Positions 1 through 5,186 of a DNA stretch of 7,571 nt are shown one piece after another (the first letter of the stretch is position 1; each line of letters starts with the position of its first letter). The notes under the pieces were generated by a model, which was given only the letters and a program-made list of their open reading frames with translations, did not search any database and had not been told where the DNA came from. The translations under genes were made by a program, and so were the position numbers. Origin of the DNA: Methanosarcinales archaeon (GTDB lineage: Archaea > Halobacteriota > Methanosarcinia > Methanosarcinales > Methanogasteraceae); assembly GCA_030594905.1 (NCBI GenBank), contig JAUVEF010000051.1, positions 1-7,571 on the forward strand. Reading direction: 5' to 3'.

Positions 1-161
1 TCCTGCAGACTGTACGAGAACCCGCACTCAGGGCAAAAGTACATGAAGATCTCAGCCCCCTTCTTGCTCTTCTTGATGGTGGTCTCCATCCATGTGCCGC
101 AGACTGTGCATTTGTGATCATGAAGCGTGCGGTTTCTTTGCGTGTCCGCACCTTCAGTCAC
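1..161 (-). CDS. Zinc-ribbon protein, N-terminal part (runs off the left edge)
   Basis: This is a partial gene of which 53 codons are visible. The start is GTG at 161-159, overlapping the TGA of the upstream DUF1786 gene as GTGA, a common archaeal coupling arrangement; no in-frame ATG lies nearby. After about 15 polar residues the frame reads HKCTVCGTWMET, then a Lys-rich turn, then MYFCPECGFSYSLQ. Cys18, Cys21, Cys43 and Cys46 form two CxxC knuckles 21 residues apart, the classic zinc ribbon of archaeal transcription, translation and small metal-binding proteins. The ribbon lies near the N-terminus, so more domains may follow outside the window. No clear ribosome site precedes the GTG, so translation probably depends on coupling to the gene before it. 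It is the last visible gene of the left operon. The family cannot be named from this fragment; the zinc-ribbon fold itself is well supported. Confidence 0.72.
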   Translation of the reverse strand, partial: MTEGADTQRNRTLHDHKCTVCGTWMETTIKKSKKGAEIFMYFCPECGFSYSLQ

Positions 162-1228
162 GATTTCACGCCCCGAACCGACGATAGTCCTTCGATCAGC
201 CCGAAACACCCGGTCAGCATCATATCGCCGTACGGCGCGGCAAAAGCAACATCGTGCCTGCTCTGCTTCGCTAAGTACCGGTTCGGTCCGGTGACGATAA
301 TCTGTGGCATCTCTCGGGGAGCGTCCCTGATATGGCATCCGTGCCCGCCGCTCTCGAACACCTCTTCAAACGTCAGCGTTCCTGCTGCGAGTTTTTCTAT
401 GTATGTATCGAGCGTTTCGATGGTTATCTGTCGGGTATGGTGCTCAAATACGCCGGTGATGCAGTTATTCATCAGTATCGCGCAGAGCGTGTGCCCGTTT
501 CCAATATTCAGCACGAGCATTGGCTGATCCGGATCTTCTGCGGAGCCTGCCGCCCCGAATACTGCCGCAGGTCCGGTATCCATCACAACCACATCATCGC
601 AAACATGCGACAGCGACCGCGTGACTGCCGCCATGCGTGTGAGATACGCGGGGATTGTTTTCGGGGTGTATACGAACGATCGCAGACCGCCCCCGCGGTC
701 TATCACGTCCCTTAAGTGCTCGAACCTGAATACGCGGTTGCTGCCCATGCTTTCGCCATGATCCTGCACGGCAACCGCAAACGTATGGGGCGTATCCACG
801 CCGAACAATCCGAGCATCTGTTCGATTGCAGGCAGATCAATGTCTCCGGTTTCGATGCGAACCGCACCAGCAAGGGAATCTTCGTTCTGCGGAACGATGG
901 TTACACCAAGACTGCGTACACGATCAAGATCATCGTAAATCGTCTTTGCAGCCTCTTCTGTCGAATAGACCTGCAACCCATCTTTTAGATGTTGTTTTAC
1001 GGCACGAACGCAGGCGCCACCGCCCATCACGTTCCCGGTCAGAAAGATGTCCCTGCCCAGATGCGTGGCATTCCCGATCCGTTTCGCCACGATAGCGGTC
1101 TGCGATGGCAGAACCATCTTGAAACACTGCTCGATCTGCTTTTCGCCATCATATATCAGGATATCCTGCGTTCCAGCGCCCACATCGATTGCAACAGCTG
1201 GTGTATCAATCGAACTTGATATCATCAT
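158..1228 (-). CDS. DUF1786 family protein with actin/sugar-kinase-like nucleotide-binding signature
   Basis: The protein has 356 residues. I recognise it as DUF1786 (COG4012), an uncharacterised family mostly from archaea, sometimes mislabelled as a pyruvate formate-lyase activating enzyme. No radical-SAM CxxxCxxC motif is present, so that label is not supported. The N-terminus, AIDVGAGTQDILIYD at residues 13-27, resembles the phosphate-1 loop of the actin/Hsp70/sugar-kinase (ASKHA) superfamily. LVLNIGNGHTLCAI near 238-251 resembles phosphate-2, and IIVTGPNRYLA at 310-320 could be the adenosine motif. A glycine-rich stretch, GNVMGGGA, lies at 65-72. It is probably a soluble cytoplasmic nucleotide-binding protein; no signal peptide or membrane segment is seen. 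The start is ATGATG at 1228, 23 bases inside the upstream coiled-coil gene; Met2 is an equally possible start. The 3' end overlaps the zinc-ribbon gene. Family assignment is good; the ATPase role is inference. Confidence 0.86.
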   Translation of the reverse strand: MMISSSIDTPAVAIDVGAGTQDILIYDGEKQIEQCFKMVLPSQTAIVAKRIGNATHLGRDIFLTGNVMGGGACVRAVKQHLKDGLQVYSTEEAAKTIYDDLDRVRSLGVTIVPQNEDSLAGAVRIETGDIDLPAIEQMLGLFGVDTPHTFAVAVQDHGESMGSNRVFRFEHLRDVIDRGGGLRSFVYTPKTIPAYLTRMAAVTRSLSHVCDDVVVMDTGPAAVFGAAGSAEDPDQPMLVLNIGNGHTLCAILMNNCITGVFEHHTRQITIETLDTYIEKLAAGTLTFEEVFESGGHGCHIRDAPREMPQIIVTGPNRYLAKQSRHDVAFAAPYGDMMLTGCFGLIEGLSSVRGVKS

Positions 1229-2150
1229 GTTCCATCAGCACCTGAAGTTCCTTTAAGCTCATGCGCCCGGTCGATTTGAACTTCTCCAGTGCGATTTCGT
1301 GTTGATCGTTGTCGACTACCGCACTTTCCCTCTCCCGAGGCTTCTCTTTCATTGCATCAAGATGTGTGGATAATTCGTCGCGTAGACGCTCAACCGTTGC
1401 CTTGTCCACATCGATTGCCTTGCTGAGCGGCTTGACAATGCGGTATTTCTCTTTTAATTGCGTGTGATACAGGTTCGCTTCCTTGCGAAGGGCGTCCAGA
1501 TCCTTGTATATTCCGAGTAACTCCTCGTGATGCGTCTGCGACTCATCCGCCAGACTCTGGATATCTTGATATGCCTGATCGCCGGTTTTGCGCAGCTCCC
1601 GTATCTCTTTGTAGATCGGAATGAGTTCGCTATGAATCACATCAGCTTCCCTGCTCACGACCAATCGCTCTCCAAGTTGTTTCAGCCGTTCCATGGAGTC
1701 GATCTCATGTTTTAACGGGATATCCGCTTGAATGAATACATACAGCTCGTTCGCATAAGCTTTTTCGAGACTTGAAGTCTGCATCTTCGCAATCGAATTA
1801 AGCTCATCGCGTTTGGCTTTCAATTGATCCAGCCGACTCCGCTGTTGGCTTATCTGCCCCTGTACCCCGCTTCTGGGTTTTTTAAGATCGGCAATCTTCT
1901 GATTGATGGCGTCCCTTGCCTTTCTACAGGTTGACGCGTTGGTCGCGTATTCCTTGACCTTTGCATTGAGCACATCGCGTTTATTCCGCAGTTCATCGAT
2001 CGATCCGCGATGCAATTTAATCTCTTCGATGGATTTCCGTATATCCTTATTCAAACGGTCTACCTGTTGCCTGAGAAGGTTGACATGACTCTTTAATTCC
2101 TTTTCAGTCATATCCGACACATTTTTTGGTGAATTGGAATCATCAGTCAT
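1206..2150 (-). CDS. COG1340-type archaeal coiled-coil protein (second of a tandem pair)
   Basis: The protein has 314 residues and is almost entirely charged heptad-type helix, from about residue 15 to 270, rich in Lys, Glu, Asp, Arg and Leu. It has a single Cys (75), no signal peptide and no membrane segment. A short break near 92-98 (KPRSGVQ) and another around 140-150 suggest helical hairpins. The end, residues 286-314 (ALEKFKSTGRMSLKELQVLM and the acidic tail after it), looks like a short separate helical cap. The overall look matches COG1340, uncharacterised archaeal coiled-coil proteins often annotated as phosphoserine phosphatase; none of the HAD-phosphatase DxDxT motif is present, so that name should not be used. 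It shares the motif ADESQTHHE (201-209) with its neighbour (ADQSQGHHE). The ATG at 2150 follows a strong AGGAGG site and overlaps the upstream gene by 8 bases. Cellular role unknown; scaffolding or filament binding is possible. Confidence 0.83.
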   Translation of the reverse strand: MTDDSNSPKNVSDMTEKELKSHVNLLRQQVDRLNKDIRKSIEEIKLHRGSIDELRNKRDVLNAKVKEYATNASTCRKARDAINQKIADLKKPRSGVQGQISQQRSRLDQLKAKRDELNSIAKMQTSSLEKAYANELYVFIQADIPLKHEIDSMERLKQLGERLVVSREADVIHSELIPIYKEIRELRKTGDQAYQDIQSLADESQTHHEELLGIYKDLDALRKEANLYHTQLKEKYRIVKPLSKAIDVDKATVERLRDELSTHLDAMKEKPRERESAVVDNDQHEIALEKFKSTGRMSLKELQVLMEHDDIKFD

Positions 2151-2958
2151 TTTGATCGCCTCCTGCCTCCTGTGCGGTCATCGCATTCAGCGTACCCTCC
2201 CAATAATCAACCGCAGCAACGTGACTGTTGATCCGATTCTTCAGCCAGATGTGCCGCCCACGCACCTCTTTCAGTTGCTCGGCATACTCAACAAACGACT
2301 CATGGTGCCCCTGGGACTGGTCTGCGATAGAAACAATCTCGTTGTGGCAATTATCTGCATCTTCTATCATCGTTTCGATCTCTGCAGATATGTGTTTGAC
2401 CGTTCCATCCTCCGTATCGGCGTTGTCGACAGACCTGATCTCATTTATCTCATCGATTCGTTTGGAGAGTTTCTTGATCTTTTCAACGATCTCGCGTTCC
2501 TTCCGGATACCCATGACCGTTGTCTGAAGTTTCCAGTCCAGTGTCTCGATGTCTTTCTGCAGACGTGCCATCTCCTGTTCGTGCTTCCGTGCGCTCTGGC
2601 TGGCATTGATCAGATCAAACATCTCAATCCTACGTTGTTTTGCCTGGTGATACAGCAGCTGTCGCTTATCCTTCAATTCGGCAACTTGCTCGTTGATCTT
2701 GTCCCGCTCGCCCCGCTCATCCCCTGACTGCCCTTTCAGTTCTGACACCTTTGGATCAAGAACCTCGAACTCGCCTCTATATGCATCGAGCAGCCGCTTA
2801 TGTTTTGCGATGACCGCATTAACCAGTGCCATATCATCCCAGGTGTTGATGCTTTTGCTTGAAATCCTTGCATCGGATGACTGTTTGGTGGTTTTGTCGT
2901 CATTGTTCGGTTCTTTGGATTCTTCTGATCTGCCGGGTTCTTCTGGTATGTCAATCAC
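2143..2958 (-). CDS. COG1340-like archaeal coiled-coil protein (first of a tandem pair)
   Basis: The protein has 271 residues. The first 35 or so are low-complexity and acidic/polar (Ser, Glu, Asp, Lys, Asn), likely disordered. From about 45 to 245 it is predicted coiled coil with a break near 174-188 (acidic, Asp-Asn rich). The motif ADQSQGHHE at 212-220, followed by a helix with VEYAEQLKEVR, aligns with ADESQTHHE and GIYKDLDALR of the next gene, so the two look like diverged tandem duplicates. It lacks the C-terminal cap of its partner. The start is GTG at 2958, 6 bases after the DUF424 stop; only a weak AGGA stands immediately before it, so translation is probably coupled to DUF424. No in-frame ATG is near, and a later start would lose only the disordered tail. 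Function unknown; hetero-oligomerisation with the adjacent paralogue is a reasonable inference. Confidence 0.8.
   Translation of the reverse strand: MIDIPEEPGRSEESKEPNNDDKTTKQSSDARISSKSINTWDDMALVNAVIAKHKRLLDAYRGEFEVLDPKVSELKGQSGDERGERDKINEQVAELKDKRQLLYHQAKQRRIEMFDLINASQSARKHEQEMARLQKDIETLDWKLQTTVMGIRKEREIVEKIKKLSKRIDEINEIRSVDNADTEDGTVKHISAEIETMIEDADNCHNEIVSIADQSQGHHESFVEYAEQLKEVRGRHIWLKNRINSHVAAVDYWEGTLNAMTAQEAGGDQND
2159..2164 (-). promoter_or_regulatory. Ribosome binding site AGGAGG
   Basis: On the minus strand AGGAGG lies 8 bases before the ATG at 2150. It is the strongest site in the left operon, suggesting that the second coiled-coil gene is initiated independently although it overlaps the preceding frame. 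Confidence 0.75.
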
Positions 2959-2964
2959 GTCCTG

Positions 2965-3279
2965 TCACTCATACTCTTTAGCGAGCGTACCATCCCGCAT
3001 CATCTGGGCATGTGGCACACCATCGATTATGAGCATATTGTCTTCTGTTATGAAACCGCCCTCAAGTGCATGTTCAATAGCTCGCCTGCCAACGAGATTG
3101 GCGCTCGTTGCATGTGACAGCATGTTCATGACTTCGGCTGGGGTCGATATCTCGCCTTTGTAAAAAAATTCAGATACTTCAAGGGTTAATGCACCATCGC
3201 TGAGGGTCTGTCCGATCAACTCGCGGTCGCATATCGCAACCAGCAAAGTTTCACCGAATGTATGTGTCTTAATGTACAT
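2965..3279 (-). CDS. DUF424 family archaeal protein
   Basis: The protein has 104 residues from the preferred start. It matches the archaeal DUF424 (COG2412) pattern: an N-terminal strand MYIKTH, then LLVAICDRELIGQTL, then LEVSEFFYKGE, the helix ATSANLVGRRAIEHALEGGFI and the signature end IIDGVPHAQM. The family is small, soluble and of unknown biochemical role. It is often found near translation or RNA genes in archaea, as I recall; nothing here tests that. The frame extends 6 codons upstream, but the ATG at 3279 is preferred because GGTGGG lies 4 bases before it and the family normally begins at this Met. It is the first gene of the left operon, about 80 bases downstream of a TATA box, and ends 6 bases before the first coiled-coil gene. 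Confidence 0.88.
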   Translation of the reverse strand: MYIKTHTFGETLLVAICDRELIGQTLSDGALTLEVSEFFYKGEISTPAEVMNMLSHATSANLVGRRAIEHALEGGFITEDNMLIIDGVPHAQMMRDGTLAKEYE

Positions 3280-3283
3280 GAGT

Positions 3284-3289
3284 CCCACC
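3284..3289 (-). promoter_or_regulatory. Ribosome binding site GGTGGG selecting the DUF424 start
   Basis: GGTGGG on the minus strand, 4 bases before the ATG at 3279, matches GGTG of the archaeal Shine-Dalgarno sequence. It favours this ATG over the frame's earliest one at 3297. Confidence 0.5.
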
Positions 3290-3356
3290 GATATCATCGA
3301 TCAAACGCCAATCACAAGAGATCTATCTCTCATTTTTTTAGATTTTCACGTTATGG

Positions 3357-3364
3357 TATATATA
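3357..3364 (-). promoter_or_regulatory. TATA box (box A) of the left operon
   Basis: TATATATA within GTTATATATACC (minus strand) is the best archaeal box A in the window. Transcription would start about 25 bases downstream, near 3330, leaving a leader of about 50 bases before the DUF424 ATG. The core is symmetric, so direction is assigned from the genes. There is no obvious purine-rich BRE before it. Confidence 0.55.
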
Positions 3365-3569
3365 ACTATGTCGCCCCGGCACGAGAATGCACTTTGACTA
3401 CCAGCACGTATTTAGCTAACCACATGATTACGCAGATTTCCACGAGAAAGTGTGCGGAGGCAGGATATGATATACAAATATAGCACTAATATCTTGTACA
3501 TACTACCACCTTCCCCACCAATCTCGTGGTTTTCTTTGCCTCAGCTAAACACATACGAATGCCAACATG

Positions 3570-3591
3570 CCACCCCCGTAAATGGGGGCGG
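3570..3591 (-). other. GC-rich RNA hairpin, function unknown
   Basis: In minus-strand RNA the sequence forms CCGCCCCC, loop AUUUAC, GGGGGUGG: an 8-pair stem with seven G-C pairs and one G-U. In plus-strand RNA the G-U position becomes an A-C mismatch, so the minus transcript is the better folder, in line with local gene direction. No U-tract follows, so it is not a simple intrinsic terminator. Stems of this type with a TTTA-like loop also occur at the right end of IS200/IS605-type elements, downstream of tnpB, but no tnpB remnant is visible beside it. Confidence 0.5.
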
Positions 3592-3711
3592 GTGAGTCGC
3601 TTGGGTATGGAGGGCACGTATCTCCGCTGAAACCCAAAAACTCCCCGCATCCCTGGAAATACCATGGAAAGTTCTCTTTTGCAGTGTTGTGGTTGATCTA
3701 CAGGACCATCC

Positions 3712-3879
3712 CTACATCGCCTCAACAGCAGGGAACATCATGAATTCCATGATACATTGCATGCAATCCCCCGGGCAAGCTCTGGGATTGCCCATTTTGC
3801 GTTTGCAATACATCTTAGAAACGTCCCTAGAACGTGATTTCATCTCTTTCGAGGGACTTACCGGTTCATTTAGAGCCAT
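3712..3879 (-). CDS. Cysteine-rich mini-protein, 55 residues, unrecognised
   Basis: This short gene starts at an ATG sharing one base with the CBS gene's TAA (TAATG), an arrangement typical of translational coupling. It ends at TAG (3714-3712). The N-terminal 23 residues are polar and basic, then MYCKRKMGNPRACPGDCMQC and IMEFMMFPAVEAM. The four cysteines are Cys25, Cys35, Cys39 and Cys42 (spacing C-x9-C-x3-C-x2-C), a plausible zinc or iron-sulfur site. The CxxxCxxC spacing resembles the radical-SAM motif, but the protein is far too short for that fold. Eight methionines, several clustered near the end, are unusual. No family is recognised. Position suggests it works with the CBS protein and ATPase, perhaps as a small metal carrier or adaptor for CODH; that is inference. 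The doubt is that part of this stretch also forms strong inverted repeats, so it could be RNA rather than protein. Confidence 0.5.
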   Translation of the reverse strand: MALNEPVSPSKEMKSRSRDVSKMYCKRKMGNPRACPGDCMQCIMEFMMFPAVEAM

Positions 3880-4304
3880 TATTTCATCATCGAATATTGA
3901 TATAACGCCTGGGGACTTGCTGCCGCATACATATCTGCAATTGGAATAACGCCCGCAAACTTACCATCTGCCAGAACTATCAGACCAGGTATGTCGCTTC
4001 CCACTTCTATCTGAAATCTTGTATATTTCAGTATGGCGTCAGTTACATCATCCTCTGCCGATATCGTCTCAAAGTTGGTAGAAACAGCCTCCTTGCTCTT
4101 CACCTTGCTGGAATCCAGCCCCTTTGCCACCACTTCCTCCAGTATCTTCCGGTAAGTTATGATCCCAACTACCTCCTTGCTCTCGTCCACTACCATTACA
4201 TCCAGTGCCCTGTGCTGTACCATCTCTTTTGCAGCCTCTGAAACGGGGTCATCTGCATTTACGCTCACATATTTACCAAAGAATCCAAGGTCCTTAACTT
4301 TCAT
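3879..4304 (-). CDS. Two-CBS-domain protein
   Basis: The protein has 141 residues and consists almost only of a tandem CBS pair (Bateman module). CBS1 spans about residues 10-60 (YVSVNADDPVSEAAKEM, then ALDVMVVD, then VVGIITYRKIL). CBS2 spans about 72-127 (FETISAEDDVTDAI, then GLIVLADGKFAGVIPIADMY). Such modules bind AMP, ADP, ATP or SAM and act as energy sensors; here there is no attached enzyme domain, so it probably regulates a partner protein. The frame opens with a TTG at 4331, but the ATG at 4304 is chosen because AGAGGTGG lies 4 bases before it. This gives a 19-base gap after the ATPase gene instead of an overlap. The end overlaps the cysteine mini-protein start. In this setting it may couple adenylate state to the ATPase or to CO dehydrogenase. 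CBS assignment is firm; ligand and partner are inferred. Confidence 0.9.
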   Translation of the reverse strand: MKVKDLGFFGKYVSVNADDPVSEAAKEMVQHRALDVMVVDESKEVVGIITYRKILEEVVAKGLDSSKVKSKEAVSTNFETISAEDDVTDAILKYTRFQIEVGSDIPGLIVLADGKFAGVIPIADMYAAASPQALYQYSMMK

Positions 4305-4309
4305 TTGTC

Positions 4310-4315
4310 CACCTC
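4310..4315 (-). promoter_or_regulatory. Ribosome binding site GAGGTG of the CBS gene
   Basis: GAGGTG on the minus strand, 5 bases before the ATG at 4304, is a strong archaeal Shine-Dalgarno match. It decides against the upstream TTG at 4331. Confidence 0.75.
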
Positions 4316-4323
4316 TTGTTTGA

Positions 4324-5100
4324 TCACTCAAGCTTCTGTGTTATCTCCACAATAGCTTTTGCGAACGGATGATCCGGTTGTTCTATCACGAATGCACGGG
4401 ATGGTTTCTCAAGTACTCCGGCGAAGTTCAACACCTCGCAGTAGCAAGGTATCAGTCCTATCACATTCAGCTTGAACTCGTCTTCCAGCCAATTCCCAAC
4501 TTTACTGCCCTCGTCAGTGGCAACAACCGCCGGTGCAACCTTGTTCACCAATATGCTTAAATTCTTCCCAAGGAGCTCATATATGCCGCTAATGAGATTG
4601 CTTATGCCGTCGAGATCGGACTTGTATGTTGTAGTTACTACTACCACATCTTCCGACGCTACGATTGCATTTACCGCGGAATAATGTATGCCTGGACTCG
4701 TGTCGAGGATTAAGTAGTCCATACCATTGCCAAGCAGATCCTCTTTTGCTTTCATAAGCCTTTGGAAGGCAGTTAGATGCCACTTCTTCCCCTTCTCCAT
4801 CATCTCACGCGCCGCGTTCACATCAGGATTTGCAAAGCCGACAAGCAGTTTGCCATCAAGACCGAGTTTGGAACTCATGTCCACGAGCGCGGAATCGAGT
4901 TCACACCGCCCTTCCAGATAGTCGTTTATCCAGTGGTCCGGTTTGTAGTCAAACATCGTGTTCAAGCTCGGCGCCCTGAAGTCCATGTCAACCAGGCATG
5001 TATCTTTTCCACTCTGCGACAGGCAAGCCGCAATATTTGTTGCGACCGACGTCTTTCCAGTTCCCCCCCTATAGGAGTGTATTGTTATTACTTTTCCCAT
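4324..5100 (-). CDS. MinD/ParA/CooC-type P-loop ATPase
   Basis: The protein has 258 residues. It is a deviant-Walker (SIMIBI) ATPase. The P-loop SYRGGTGKTS lies at residues 9-18, switch I CLVDMDFRAPS at 35-45, and Walker B YLILDTSPG at 129-137 with Asp133. NKVAP at 186-190 is the likely base-recognition NKxx-type motif. At the position where ParA/MinD proteins carry the signature lysine (KGGxGKT) this one has Arg11. A C-x-C pair, Cys219 and Cys221, sits in IPCYCEV, the region following the last core strand. CooC, the nickel-insertion ATPase of CO dehydrogenase, also uses a CxC, but near the middle of the protein. The location just after cooS suggests a CODH maturation role; the alternative is a MinD-like positioning ATPase unrelated to nickel. 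The C-terminal end lacks a clear amphipathic membrane-targeting helix. ATG at 5100 follows GAGGT by 6 bases. Confidence 0.85.
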   Translation of the reverse strand: MGKVITIHSYRGGTGKTSVATNIAACLSQSGKDTCLVDMDFRAPSLNTMFDYKPDHWINDYLEGRCELDSALVDMSSKLGLDGKLLVGFANPDVNAAREMMEKGKKWHLTAFQRLMKAKEDLLGNGMDYLILDTSPGIHYSAVNAIVASEDVVVVTTTYKSDLDGISNLISGIYELLGKNLSILVNKVAPAVVATDEGSKVGNWLEDEFKLNVIGLIPCYCEVLNFAGVLEKPSRAFVIEQPDHPFAKAIVEITQKLE

Positions 5101-5106
5101 GTTATA

Positions 5107-5145
5107 ACCTCTTTATATATGTACATATATCTTTTCTTTATAGTC
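5107..5145 (-). promoter_or_regulatory. Internal promoter and leader of the ATPase gene, with palindrome
   Basis: The 86 bases between cooS and the ATPase gene are AT-rich near the ATPase end. On the minus strand TATAAA (5141-5136, in GACTATAAAG) lies about 36-41 bases before the ATG, so transcription could begin near 5113. The perfect 16-base palindrome ATATATGTACATATAT at 5115-5130 falls between that box and the start point, where a repressor would block initiation. GAGGT (5111-5107) is the ribosome site. Nearer cooS, AGTTC (5156-5160) and GAACT (5168-5172) form a weak hairpin without a U-tract, so cooS termination here is not proven. Confidence 0.42.
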
Positions 5146-5186
5146 TGCATATTCAAGTTCTTATGTTGAACTCCTTGCCAAACAAG

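Larger units (their letters stand above)
3280..3711. other. Intergenic region between the two minus-strand blocks
   Basis: About 430 bases separate the cysteine mini-protein stop from DUF424. No reading frame here has a ribosome site, recognisable motif or family. The region holds the DUF424 operon TATA box, the GC hairpin at 3570-3591, and an 8-base inverted repeat CCACGAGA (3440-3447) / TCTCGTGG (3522-3529). A second pair, GAGGCA (3457-3462) / TGCCTC (3537-3542), is interleaved in A-B-A'-B' order, so in RNA the two could form a pseudoknot but not a simple nested stem. No tRNA (no GGTTCRA T-loop), CRISPR repeat or U-tract terminator was seen. Confidence 0.6.

Noticed and set aside
2134..2727. 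197-codon plus-strand frame
   Set aside because: It is antisense to the first coiled-coil gene; Leu/Ile/Cys-rich sequence is the expected complement of Lys/Glu/Asp coding, and there is no ribosome site or family resemblance.
1206..2958. Phosphoserine phosphatase annotation often attached to such coiled-coil proteins
   Set aside because: No HAD DxDxT or other phosphatase motif; the proteins are coiled coil throughout.
3712..3714. Read-through of the mini-protein TAG as pyrrolysine (about 52 further open codons)
   Set aside because: The extension shows no domain, cooS also ends in TAG, and no evidence of a pyrrolysine system is in the window.
3486..3725. 79-codon minus-strand frame in the gap
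   Set aside because: It is Arg-rich with no domain or ribosome site, crosses the GC hairpin, and overlaps the better-supported mini-protein end. All three minus frames are fairly open here, so openness alone is weak evidence.
3689..3949. 86-codon plus-strand frame
   Set aside because: It is antisense to the mini-protein and the CBS gene end, with no motif or start signal.
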